A stretch of DNA of 64,000 bases, from positions 1 to 64,000 of the forward strand of contig NZ_VCJR02000002.1 of NCBI RefSeq assembly GCF_009712425.2. Direction: 5' to 3'. Positions 24,291 to 33,282 of this stretch are shown here, piece by piece. The translations under genes and the position numbers were made by a program. Origin of the DNA: Aquisalinus luteolus (GTDB taxonomy: Bacteria > Pseudomonadota > Alphaproteobacteria > Caulobacterales > Parvularculaceae). The first letter of the stretch is position 1; each line of letters opens with the position of its first letter. Below the pieces are notes generated by a model. It was given only the letters and a program-made list of their open reading frames with translations. It was not told the origin of the DNA and did no database searches.

Positions 24291-25808
24291 TTACGCCGAC
24301 ATGAGGGAATTCGCGGCGCAGTACCTGTCGATGAATTCCTGATGGGACGGCATCCCGTTCAGCCTGTCCTGAATGCCGGAGCGTATCTTGGCGAGGCGCA
24401 GCTTCAGGTCATCCTCTGAGATGGAGTTGGCGACAGGATGATATCCCGTCGGCTCCAGGCCCTGCCCATAGAGCACAGCAAACCAGCTGACTTCCTTGAA
24501 CAGTTCGCTCTTGTGGCAGAGCGTCTCGCCGCGATTGCGGAAGGTTTCCAGACGGCGTTTCAGTTCGTCCGGAATTTCCATCGTGCGCACATAGTTCCAG
24601 AACGGCGTGTCATCGCGCTCGGTCACATGATAGTGGGCGATGAGGAAGTCCTTCACATGATCGTATTCCCAGTGCATTTCCTCGTTATACTGATCGACTA
24701 GGCCAGTCTGTATCTGATCCCCAGGGAACATCGCCAGGATCTTGGCAATCGCGACCTGGATGAGGTGGATGGAGGTTGACTCAAGCGGCTCCAGGAAGCC
24801 GTTTGACAGGCCGACGGAGACGACGTTCTTGATCCAGCTTTTCTTGCGCACGCCGGTGGTGAATTTCAGCACTTTCGGGTCCGCCAGCGGCTCCCCGTCG
24901 AGCGAGTTCATCAGCCTTGCCGTTGCCTCGTCCTCGCTGATGAATTCGCCGGAAAAGACATAGCCATTACCGGTGCGGTGCTGCAGCGGGATGCGCCACT
25001 GCCACCCGGCCTCCCGCGCCGTGGAGCGTGTATAGGGCAGTGGCGGACCGTTCTTGGCACAGGGCACGGCGACCGCCTTGTTGACCGGCAGCATGCTGCT
25101 CCAGTCATGATAACCCGCCTTGTAGACCTGCTCGATCAGCAAGCCACGGAAGCCGGAACAGTCGATGAAGAAATCGCCGGTGACGCTCTGGCCATTCTCC
25201 AGCTTGACGCTCTCGATGAAGCCGCTCTCTGCATTCTGGGCGGAATCGACGATCTTGCCCTCGATGCGGCGTACACCACGCTTTTCAGAAATCATGCGCA
25301 GATATTTCGCGTACAGGCTCGCATCAAACTGATAGGCATAATTGACCGACGGCATGTAGATATTGTTGTCATCGTTCGTGCGCAGGAATTTCTCGTCGCG
25401 CGCGGCCTCCGTCTCGACATTGAATTTCGTGTAGTCGAGATTGCCCCCGGCCTTTTTCCAGCGCAGCCAGTAATGAGAGAAGCTGATGCCGCCCATGTCG
25501 ACGCCGTAAAACCCGAACGGGTGGAAATAGCTGTGATCGAGCTTGCGCCAGTCGCGGAACTCGATCCCCAACTTGAAGGTCGCATTCGTCTCGCGCATCA
25601 TTTCGGCCTCATCGAGACCGACGACGCTGTTATAAAGGGCGATCTGCGGAATGGTCGCCTCGCCCACCCCCACAGTGCCGATCATTTCGGACTCGATCAG
25701 CACGATGTCATGGTGATGCGTACCAAGAGTTTTCGCGAGCGCCGCCGCGACCATCCACCCCGCCGTACCGCCGCCGACAATTACTATTTTCCGGATTTTC
25801 TTCTGCAT
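24291..25808 (-). CDS. Flavin-dependent halogenase, tryptophan-halogenase family (intact active site, copy A)
   Basis: A 505-residue FAD-dependent halogenase. It has the FAD motif VGGGTAGW (11-18), the catalytic lysine in ATFKLGIEF (K79), the diagnostic WQWRIP (269-274) and the glutamate E343 in LEPLESTS. All are hallmark residues of PrnA-type enzymes, which make HOCl or HOBr from FADH2, O2 and halide and chlorinate or brominate an aromatic substrate, often indole or tryptophan. A flavin reductase is not visible nearby. It is the third of three consecutive halogenase-family genes behind a TonB receptor, 11 bases after copy B. Such receptor-linked halogenases usually act on free indoles or unknown imported compounds; the substrate here is unknown. 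Confidence 0.88.
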   Translation of the reverse strand: MQKKIRKIVIVGGGTAGWMVAAALAKTLGTHHHDIVLIESEMIGTVGVGEATIPQIALYNSVVGLDEAEMMRETNATFKLGIEFRDWRKLDHSYFHPFGFYGVDMGGISFSHYWLRWKKAGGNLDYTKFNVETEAARDEKFLRTNDDNNIYMPSVNYAYQFDASLYAKYLRMISEKRGVRRIEGKIVDSAQNAESGFIESVKLENGQSVTGDFFIDCSGFRGLLIEQVYKAGYHDWSSMLPVNKAVAVPCAKNGPPLPYTRSTAREAGWQWRIPLQHRTGNGYVFSGEFISEDEATARLMNSLDGEPLADPKVLKFTTGVRKKSWIKNVVSVGLSNGFLEPLESTSIHLIQVAIAKILAMFPGDQIQTGLVDQYNEEMHWEYDHVKDFLIAHYHVTERDDTPFWNYVRTMEIPDELKRRLETFRNRGETLCHKSELFKEVSWFAVLYGQGLEPTGYHPVANSISEDDLKLRLAKIRSGIQDRLNGMPSHQEFIDRYCAANSLMSA

Positions 25809-25819
25809 GGGCTTCTATC

Positions 25820-27328
25820 CTAGAAAGAGCTTCTGGGTTTTTGCGGCGCATAAAGTTCCATATGCGCCGACAGGGACGTCATCTCGGAGACTTCCTCGGC
25901 AATGAATTTCAGCATGGCCTGGAAACGTTGCATCAGTTCGGCATCGGGTACGCCATCGACAAGCGGGTGATACTGGTCGAGCAGGTGATTGTGCCCGATC
26001 ATGATCGAGGTCCAGTTCTCTTTCTCGAAGGCCTCGTCATCATGAAGCGGCACCTGTCCCGTCGCCTTGAACGTGGAAAGCTTGTAGGCAAGCCGCTCCG
26101 GCGTTTCCATTTCGCGCGCCCTGTCCCACAGCGGTTCATCATAGCGCTGGTTGAGACGATAATGGGCGAGCTGGAAGTCCCGGATATTTTCCATGTGACC
26201 GGCAAATTTGCGGTTGAAAAGGCGCGCTTGCGGCATTGCATCGGCAGCAGCTGGGAAATGATCGACCAGCAGCGACAGGCCGGTATGCAAGGGGTGAAGG
26301 GACACCGCATCCAGCGGCTCCAGCATCACGGCAGCCTCGCCAAGCGCAACACAATTGCCGACCCAGGCATTTCGGCGCAATCCGGTGTTCAGTGAGCTGA
26401 CGACGGCATCTCCCGACACCGGCACACTGGACAGGACGGGCACGGATTGCGTCATGTCCTCATCGGACAATTCGTCATCCGAATAGACAGCGACGATCGC
26501 CGTGCGATCCTGCAACGGGAACATGCCGACCCAGCCGCCCCTGAACGCCTGGATATGACTGTAGGATGGTGCGGGCGACACCGGCGCACCGGCCATCACC
26601 ATCATCCGATTGCACGGATAAAGATGATCCCAGGAGTCGGGCCCCGCTTCATCGAGCTGGCTGATCAGGGATGCCTGCGGCCCGGTGGCATCGACAAACA
26701 GGTCACCCTCATGCCTCGTCCCGTCGGCCAGCGTGACCGACATGACCGCCCCCTCTGCGACATCCACCTTTTCCAAGATGCCTTGGCTATGGGCAATGCC
26801 GCTCTTCAGCGCATACGCCTTCAGCAGCTGGCCATAGCTGAAGGCATCGAGATTGAACCCCTGGGCGGCCTTTGAAAATGGTGTCGCAGATTCCCTCAGG
26901 TCAGCGATGCGCCCCTGCGCTGCGGCGACAGCACCAATCGAGAAATTCTCGAACGGTACGTTCATCCCTGCTCGCTGTGCCTTTTGCCAGAAATGGACAA
27001 AATCGACATGCCCGAAATTCGTGCCGGTCGAGTCGTAAGGATGCATGAAGGGAGGGCGCGACCCGGACCAGCCGGCAAATCGCTGCCCCAGCACATAGGA
27101 CGCCTTTGCAAACCTGAAGACATTGTTCTCGGCAATCCCGAGCAATCCGTGCAGGCCATAGGTGGTTGGCAATGTGCTCAATACGTCATTAGGCTGCAGC
27201 AGTGACGGCAGTTCGATAGCGTGAACCTTTACACCGACCTTGCCATAGGCCCGTTGCAGGCCAAGGGCGGAAAGCCATAGCGCGGCATCGCGCCCGACCA
27301 CGGTTATGGTTTCAATCGGGCGGCTCAT
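25820..27328 (-). CDS. Degenerate tryptophan-halogenase-family protein (copy B)
   Basis: A 502-residue relative of the flanking halogenases with the same overall length and fold pattern but lost active-site residues. The FAD motif reads VGRDAALW (11-18) instead of VGGGTAGW; the lysine position is valine (V79 in ASYVLGQRF); WQWRIP is replaced by WVGMFP (266-271); and the glutamate is aspartate (D340 in LEPLDAVS). It therefore should not halogenate by the known mechanism and may not bind FAD normally. The open frame is intact and the start overlaps the upstream halogenase stop (ATGA), so it is under selection and co-translated. It could be a structural partner or a new catalyst. Confidence 0.85.
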   Translation of the reverse strand: MSRPIETITVVGRDAALWLSALGLQRAYGKVGVKVHAIELPSLLQPNDVLSTLPTTYGLHGLLGIAENNVFRFAKASYVLGQRFAGWSGSRPPFMHPYDSTGTNFGHVDFVHFWQKAQRAGMNVPFENFSIGAVAAAQGRIADLRESATPFSKAAQGFNLDAFSYGQLLKAYALKSGIAHSQGILEKVDVAEGAVMSVTLADGTRHEGDLFVDATGPQASLISQLDEAGPDSWDHLYPCNRMMVMAGAPVSPAPSYSHIQAFRGGWVGMFPLQDRTAIVAVYSDDELSDEDMTQSVPVLSSVPVSGDAVVSSLNTGLRRNAWVGNCVALGEAAVMLEPLDAVSLHPLHTGLSLLVDHFPAAADAMPQARLFNRKFAGHMENIRDFQLAHYRLNQRYDEPLWDRAREMETPERLAYKLSTFKATGQVPLHDDEAFEKENWTSIMIGHNHLLDQYHPLVDGVPDAELMQRFQAMLKFIAEEVSEMTSLSAHMELYAPQKPRSSF

Positions 27329-28860
27329 TCCACGGCCTCCGCAATCGCTTCGGGAACGTCATTGGACGGACAATAGTCTTCCACGAAAACACCATGACTT
27401 GGCATGCGGTCTACGCGCTCTGCGATCTGTGCCTTCATCTTCCTGATTTCGCCCAACATTTCATCGAGCGGGAGCTTGTCTGCCTGCCTGTCATAACGCT
27501 CGGGCATCACGCCCTGGCCGATATAGACGGCAAGCCAGCTCGCCGGGGTGAACAGGCCATTCCTGTATGTCTCGACATGCCCGCTGGTACGGAAGAATTC
27601 CAGCTTTTCCAGCAGGCTGTCCGGCACCTCCATGGAACGGCAATAGCGCCACAGGTCGGCATCGTCCCGGGTGTTCGCATAATAGTGCAGGATCAGGAAA
27701 TCCCGTACACGGTCATATTCGAGATCGATGAGGCGATTGAATTCGGTGCGAAGGGCCGGATCGATCTTCTTGCGTGGCAGGAATGACAACAAGGTCGTGA
27801 TCGCCTGCTGGATCAGGTAAATGGATGTGGATTCCAGGGGCTCGAGGAACCCGCTGGACAGGCCAATTGCAACGCAGTTTTTCTGCCACGAGCCCACGCG
27901 GCGGCCAGCCTGGAATTTCAGGAAGCGGGGGTCGCCCTGCGCCTCGCCGTCAAGACTGGAAAGAAGCGTGCCGGCCGCCTCGTCTTCACTGATGAAGTCG
28001 CTGGCATAGACATAGCCGTTGCCGGTCCGGCTTTGCAGCGGGATGCGCCATTGCCAGCCAGCATCGCGCGCGGTCGCGCGGGTGTATGGTAGCAGCTTGC
28101 CCGGCTGGCGCTCACACGGCACGGCAACCGCCCGGTCGCAGGGCAGCCACTTGCTCCAGTCCTGATAATCCGTACCCAAAGCGTCGCCAATCAGAAGCGC
28201 CCGGAAACCGGTACAATCGATGAAGAGGTCGGCTGTCACCGTCTCGCCGTTTTCCAGCGTGATGGAGGCGATATCCCCGCTTTCGCCGTCAAGGGAAACG
28301 TCGGTGACCTTGCCCTCTGTGCGCATTGCGCCCCGCCGCTCGGCAAACCGTCTCAGATAGCGGGCATAGAGTGCGGCATCGAAATGATAGGCATAGGAAT
28401 ATGTCGAACTGACCTGGTTTTTGTCCCTGGACGGAAAGTCGAACTTCGCAGCGCGGCTGGCCATGATCGGATAGCTGTAATCGCCAAGGCTCGACTCGTC
28501 GCCGCTCAGTCTTGATCGCACCCACTGGTGATGGAACATGGCCCCGCCTAGTGGCTGACCGTGCACACCGAAAGGGTGGATATAGGATGAGCCCTTGTAA
28601 CCCCAGTCGACGAATTCGATGCCGAGTTTGAAGGTGGCATTGGCCTGCTGCATCATGTCGGCCTCGATGACGCCGATATGATCGTTGAATTCCTTCATGT
28701 GGGGCAGCGTTGCCTCGCCGACGCCGACCGTGCCGATTTCTTCGGACTCGATCAGTCGCACGGTGGCGACATTCTGTGACACCACACCGGCGATGGCTGC
28801 CGCTGCGGACCAGCCGGCCGTTCCGCCGCCCACGATCACGATATTCAGGGGAGTATCCAT
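27325..28860 (-). CDS. Flavin-dependent halogenase, tryptophan-halogenase family (intact active site, copy C)
   Basis: A 511-residue halogenase with FAD motif VGGGTAGW (10-17), lysine K78 in ATFKLGIEF, WQWRIP (269-274) and E343 in LEPLESTSI. It aligns with copy A over its length. The frame is open to a GTG at 28914, but that start lies inside the terminator-like hairpin. The ATG at 28860 aligns with the family start, though its ribosome site is weak, so initiation is uncertain. First of three halogenase-family genes after the TonB receptor; its stop overlaps the start of copy B. Confidence 0.85.
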   Translation of the reverse strand: MDTPLNIVIVGGGTAGWSAAAAIAGVVSQNVATVRLIESEEIGTVGVGEATLPHMKEFNDHIGVIEADMMQQANATFKLGIEFVDWGYKGSSYIHPFGVHGQPLGGAMFHHQWVRSRLSGDESSLGDYSYPIMASRAAKFDFPSRDKNQVSSTYSYAYHFDAALYARYLRRFAERRGAMRTEGKVTDVSLDGESGDIASITLENGETVTADLFIDCTGFRALLIGDALGTDYQDWSKWLPCDRAVAVPCERQPGKLLPYTRATARDAGWQWRIPLQSRTGNGYVYASDFISEDEAAGTLLSSLDGEAQGDPRFLKFQAGRRVGSWQKNCVAIGLSSGFLEPLESTSIYLIQQAITTLLSFLPRKKIDPALRTEFNRLIDLEYDRVRDFLILHYYANTRDDADLWRYCRSMEVPDSLLEKLEFFRTSGHVETYRNGLFTPASWLAVYIGQGVMPERYDRQADKLPLDEMLGEIRKMKAQIAERVDRMPSHGVFVEDYCPSNDVPEAIAEAVE

Positions 28861-28901
28861 GACACAATTTATCCTGCTGTCCCTGACAATACACTGTGTC
28901 T

Positions 28902-28972
28902 GAAAAGAGATCACCCCTCCCGCGACATCGAGACCCGGTCGAACCGGTATCGGCGAGCCGCGAGAGGGGTGA
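28902..28972 (-). terminator. Terminator-like hairpin between TonB receptor and halogenases
   Basis: On the minus-strand transcript, arms at 28959-28972 and 28911-28924 (TCACCCCTCTCGCG with CGCGGGAGGGGTGA, one G-U pair) form a 14-bp stem around a 34-base loop that contains a smaller CCGG hairpin, followed by TCTCTTTTC. It lies 28 bases after the receptor stop and would terminate or attenuate transcription before the halogenase genes, giving more receptor than enzyme. Confidence 0.65.
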
Positions 28973-28999
28973 CGCTTAAGTCAGGCCCTCAGGCAATGA

Positions 29000-31900
29000 C
29001 TAGAACTTCATCCGGACACCGAAGGTGTAGCGGACATCGTTCTGGAACTTCGAACCCGGGACCCGGAAGCCGCCATCGGAAGAGTTCTGAACCTGTGATT
29101 CCGTCACCGTCTTGGTGTTCAGGAGGTTCTGGCCCTGCAGGCTGAGTTCGACATTGTCGTTCACGCGGTAACGGAGCGATGCGTCAAGGAAGCCTTGCTC
29201 TTCGTTCCAGATTGGCGTGGCCACACAGCAGTCGAGAGCCGTGATCAGGTATTCACTACGCCAGTTGTAGGCGAGACGGGCCGCGAACGGACCTTTCTCG
29301 TACATGCCGACGAGGTTGTAGGAGTGGTCGGAGAGACCTTCCAGGCGATCAACCTGGACCTGGTTCTCGGAACCGCCGCCAACCTGGCCACTGTCTTCAC
29401 CGTCGCCGCTCGCACCGTCATTGACAACGCGGGAGTTGGTGATGCCCTGGTTGTCGACATAGGTGTAGTTGGCCTGGACACCGAGCCCGTCCCAAGGAGA
29501 CGGCAGGAAGTCGAAGAAGCGCTGATAGGCAACCTCGAAGCCCTGGATCGATGCGCCCTCACCGTTCTGCGGACCGCGGATGAGGGCCGTTTCGGTGACA
29601 CCGTTATTGGTGACCTGACGCTCATACTCGCCAACCTGGATGTAGTCCTCAAACTCCTTGTAGAATACGGCGAAGGAGAACGAACCGACATCGGCGAAGT
29701 AACGCTCGAGAGAGATGTCGAATTGGTTCGCCATCACTGGTGCAAGGAACGGGTTCTGGGCAGAACCGCGATAGATCGGCGTGATACCTGTGATGTTGCC
29801 GCTGCCATCAGTGGTGTAGAGCTGCGGATCGAAATCACCCGAGGAATTCGGCACAGTCACGCCGACATTGGCGAAGTTGCGCAGCGTCCCCATGTCCGGA
29901 CGGGACATGGCGCGGGAGGCAGCGAAGCGGATCAGCCACTCGTCCGACAGGTCGAACTTGATGTTGAAGCTCGGCAGCCAGTGCTCATGCTCTTTTTTAG
30001 TGGTCGTTTCGATGTTGCCACCGCTCAGGAAGTTGAACTGATCCTGAGAGATGAAGCACCCCGGGGTGTACGGAACCGGCGGCACGCTGACTTCACCGGT
30101 TTCCTGATCACGGCGCGGCGTCAGCCTGTAACAGGCAAGGTTCTCAAAAGTACGCGGCAGGATGGTACTGGTTGGTTCAAACGTCTGCTCGCCAGTTTCC
30201 GGGTCGAGGATTGGATCGCCCGTATCATCGTCCGTCGCCGCAACATACTCAGCAAAGTAAGCATCCGGAAGCGCAGGAATGATCAGGCTGCCCGTGCTGG
30301 TGTTGGTGGTTTCGACGTAGCGAACACCAATATTACCACTGAACGGGATGCCGAATAGTTCCGCATCGGAACCGCCAAAGTTGAGTTGGACGTAACCGGC
30401 CAGGGTTTCTTCCTGAACGTCAGCGATTTCGCCAGGGCCGTAGCATGAGCCAGCCATTTCGCGGAAGGCCGGGTTCGGACCATTCGGGCCGCGCTCGCCA
30501 CCGCCGGAACAGATCGGCGACCAGTGACCGTCATTGCCGACACCGCCGACCCCTTCACGACCATAGGCAGCCGCGAAGGCATCCTTGTCCTGAAGGAGAT
30601 CCATGTTGAAGAAGACCCACTCATCGGAACCGAGGTCAGTGTTACCGAGATCGATACCGAAAGGCAGGACTTCAACACCATTGGCGCCATAGCCGAGGAA
30701 CCCGTCAGCGCCGAAACGGCCACGGACAGAGTCATAGAGATCAGCAGAGGAAACCGGGCCAGCAAGCGGGTTCGCGTACTGGGCATTGTTGGTCCAGTTG
30801 TTGGCGACGTTCTGCCAGTTATAGGTGGAGTTGCGGATCAGCTGTTCGCGGTTTGCATAACGCGCACCGACCTTGACCGAGCGGAACCAGCCACTGTCAA
30901 CGAAATCATATTCCGCATCGCCACGGAAGGCCGTTTCCGTGCCTTCGGAGTCTTCGATGTGGTCCATGATGTGCTTGATGAAGTAGTTGGACGGATCACC
31001 AAAGACCGAGTTGTCATAGGTATTCGACTGATATTCGGCATTGGTGTTTTCCGCACCGGCAGCCTCACCATCAGAATAGTTGATATTGATACCCGGCAGG
31101 AACTTGATGTCCGGATATTCGCCGGTCAGGTCGAGCTGGATGTTACCGAAAGTCTGCAGCGCAGCGGTGATGTCATAGTTAGACACCTCAGCCTCGACAC
31201 GCTGGGCGTCGAAGTTGAACCGCAGGCGGTCGGTCGGCGCATATTTCAGGTTGAAGCCAAAATCTTCGGTCAGGTTCGTGTTGTTGTTCGACCGGCTCTC
31301 GGTGAGAACGTCGGAACCACGCTGACGCGGCGCGCAGCCGTTCCAGCCATAGCACGGGTTGACGAGAGCTTCGCCGTCGCCGTTGGACAGGAACTGGGCA
31401 GCTTCCGTGCCGTTATTGCCCCACCAGCCGGTGTCATTGACGAGCGTGCCCTGCTGGAACAGACCATCATTGTTGAACACGAACGGATCAGTACCCACGA
31501 GAGGCTGCGGTGGCCGTGGGTTGCCATCCGGATCCGCGTTAGGAACCACATAGAAAATCGACTCGCCGTAAGAGAAGTCAGCCGGAATGCCGAAGACGAC
31601 ATATTCTTCCCAGCGCTGGTCATATTCGGAACGCTGGTATTGTGCAGTTGCCAGCCATTTCTTGTCCGGGTCCTGCCATTGAGCAGCGAGGGAGACACCG
31701 GTGCGCTCACGATAGTAGGTGTTGTCGCGGGCGAATATCTGGGACGGTACGAAGAAGATGCCATCGCTCTCGTCGATCTGGCCGTTATTATTACAGCTCT
31801 CGTCGTCATAAACTGCAAAGCCCGGCGCGGTGTACTGAACCTGGCGCCCATCGGCGGTAAAGAAATTCACGCCGCAGCTCTGGGCGTCCGTATCCGGGTT

Positions 31901-32698
31901 GTTCACACCGAAGCGGTTCATCCGGTATAGCTGAAGACCTTCGGACTTCGTCTGGACTTCGGAGAAGGCAGCGTTTGCCATAATGCCGAACTCACCGATC
32001 TCGGTTTCCCAGCGATCGGAGAAGATGCCGGAGATTTCCGGTGTCGTTGCTTCGGCAAGGCTGTTGTAGTTGGCGTTGGCAGACAGGGCGATCAGGCGGC
32101 CGTTGGAATCGAACGGCACGCGGGTGCGCAGGTTGATCGTACCGGCGATACCGCCCTCGATCAGCTCGGCCGTCTGGTTCTTGTAGGTATCGACGCCAGC
32201 CATCAGCTCCGGCGAGATGTCCGACCAGGACAAGCCGCGCGAGGAGTTGGCGGAGAAGGTGTCGCGGCCGTTGAACTCGGAACGGACCTGCTGCAGACCA
32301 CGGACGATAACGCCCGACGGTTCGGCAGAGAAGTGCGCCGTGTCGCTCGATGCAGCAAAGCGGTTAACCGTGATACCGGCAACACGCTGCAGCGCTTCGG
32401 CGATGGATTTGTCCGGGAACGCGCCGATGTCGGTCGCGGTGATGGAGTCGACGACGGTGTCGGCGCCGCGCTTGATCTGCTGGGCGGATCTCAGCGAAGA
32501 GCGCACGCCGGTAACAACGATCGTATCGTCGCTGGCAAGGCTTTCAATATCGTCTTCATCTTCTTCGACGGTGTCGACGTCGTCCTGTGCGAACGCCATG
32601 GACGGCGCAAACGGCACGCCGGCGACGCCGAGAACGAGCGCAGAGGCACCCGTCAGGGCCCAAGCCCGTGTTTTGGAACTAGAGTTAAGTGATTTCAT
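29000..32698 (-). CDS. TonB-dependent receptor
   Basis: A 1232-residue outer-membrane receptor. A signal peptide (about 1-38, ending FAQDD) is followed by a TonB-box-like stretch DDTIVVTGVRSSLRSA (about 58-73), a plug domain (DIGAFPDKSIAEALQRVAGI) and a long beta-barrel ending in an aromatic-terminated strand (VRYTFGVRMKF). It is longer than siderophore receptors and matches the Caulobacter/Xanthomonas type used for oligosaccharides and other large substrates. GGGAGG lies before the ATG. It is the first gene of the unit feeding the three halogenase-family genes, with a long upstream region holding candidate operators. TonB/ExbBD are not in the window. Ligand unknown. Confidence 0.92.
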   Translation of the reverse strand: MKSLNSSSKTRAWALTGASALVLGVAGVPFAPSMAFAQDDVDTVEEDEDDIESLASDDTIVVTGVRSSLRSAQQIKRGADTVVDSITATDIGAFPDKSIAEALQRVAGITVNRFAASSDTAHFSAEPSGVIVRGLQQVRSEFNGRDTFSANSSRGLSWSDISPELMAGVDTYKNQTAELIEGGIAGTINLRTRVPFDSNGRLIALSANANYNSLAEATTPEISGIFSDRWETEIGEFGIMANAAFSEVQTKSEGLQLYRMNRFGVNNPDTDAQSCGVNFFTADGRQVQYTAPGFAVYDDESCNNNGQIDESDGIFFVPSQIFARDNTYYRERTGVSLAAQWQDPDKKWLATAQYQRSEYDQRWEEYVVFGIPADFSYGESIFYVVPNADPDGNPRPPQPLVGTDPFVFNNDGLFQQGTLVNDTGWWGNNGTEAAQFLSNGDGEALVNPCYGWNGCAPRQRGSDVLTESRSNNNTNLTEDFGFNLKYAPTDRLRFNFDAQRVEAEVSNYDITAALQTFGNIQLDLTGEYPDIKFLPGININYSDGEAAGAENTNAEYQSNTYDNSVFGDPSNYFIKHIMDHIEDSEGTETAFRGDAEYDFVDSGWFRSVKVGARYANREQLIRNSTYNWQNVANNWTNNAQYANPLAGPVSSADLYDSVRGRFGADGFLGYGANGVEVLPFGIDLGNTDLGSDEWVFFNMDLLQDKDAFAAAYGREGVGGVGNDGHWSPICSGGGERGPNGPNPAFREMAGSCYGPGEIADVQEETLAGYVQLNFGGSDAELFGIPFSGNIGVRYVETTNTSTGSLIIPALPDAYFAEYVAATDDDTGDPILDPETGEQTFEPTSTILPRTFENLACYRLTPRRDQETGEVSVPPVPYTPGCFISQDQFNFLSGGNIETTTKKEHEHWLPSFNIKFDLSDEWLIRFAASRAMSRPDMGTLRNFANVGVTVPNSSGDFDPQLYTTDGSGNITGITPIYRGSAQNPFLAPVMANQFDISLERYFADVGSFSFAVFYKEFEDYIQVGEYERQVTNNGVTETALIRGPQNGEGASIQGFEVAYQRFFDFLPSPWDGLGVQANYTYVDNQGITNSRVVNDGASGDGEDSGQVGGGSENQVQVDRLEGLSDHSYNLVGMYEKGPFAARLAYNWRSEYLITALDCCVATPIWNEEQGFLDASLRYRVNDNVELSLQGQNLLNTKTVTESQVQNSSDGGFRVPGSKFQNDVRYTFGVRMKF

Positions 32699-33282
32699 TT
32701 CCCTTGCCCTCCCATTGGCACTGAATGTTTACGCTCCCAAATCTTTTCTCCGCGCTGTCACCGGACATTGCGGTTGGACAAGAATTGTCTGCGATTTTTC
32801 GCGCGGCGTTTCCGGTCCCATCGGTTTTCCCGACGTCTTTTATAATTCAATCGCTGCTGGAATTCCGCGTTTGTTCAACTGTTCGTGACGCGGAAGCCAA
32901 CATTGCAGCAATTTCACATTCCAGTGATAGATATTTCAAATTTATCAATCAAGCGGATTTTTTGGTGCCTATCTCAAAACAGCCGTATTTTGAGCAAATT
33001 GGAGCAAGAACTGGAATTTTTATGGCTATTGGTGCCAAAAAGCATCACTGGATATCATGTGATGTTAGCGCCAACGTCTCACGGTGTCTGTTAGCGCCCA
33101 CATGACAATTAAAAGGGCAATTTTTGCGCCCTGCGACTGAGAGGCAATCTCCTTGCCAGCGTCGGGCCGATCTGATTTACCTCACTACCAAGAAGTGACG
33201 CCGAGGACTTTCTCATGACGGCGGCGACCAACCGTCAACTGGCATAGCCCTATTCAGAACGACAGGACACGGATCCCGAACC
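32699..33282. promoter_or_regulatory. Divergent regulatory region between TonB receptor and JmjC-like gene
   Basis: About 580 bases, more A+T-rich than the genes around it. It holds the two tandem operator-like repeats listed separately (33063-33102), a CATCAC / GTGATG inverted repeat (33043-33048 with 33059-33064) touching the first repeat, and a TTGGTGCCAA stretch (33029-33038). Short frames here show no coding character. Both divergent promoters must lie here; the exact -35/-10 elements are not clear. Confidence 0.55.
33063..33102. promoter_or_regulatory. Tandem LacI-type operator-like repeats
   Basis: TGTTAGCGCCAACG (33063-33076) and TGTTAGCGCCCACA (33089-33102) are imperfect versions of the palindrome TGTTAGCGCTAACA bound by LacI-family sugar regulators of Xanthomonas and alphaproteobacteria. 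The same-phase spacing of 26 bases suggests binding by one regulator at two sites. The regulator gene is not in the window. Confidence 0.5.

Noticed and set aside
25820-27328. K75 as a replacement for the catalytic lysine in the degenerate halogenase
   Set aside because: The neighbouring residues align V79 with the lysine position; K75 is four residues away, about one helical turn or off-strand, so it is unlikely to substitute.
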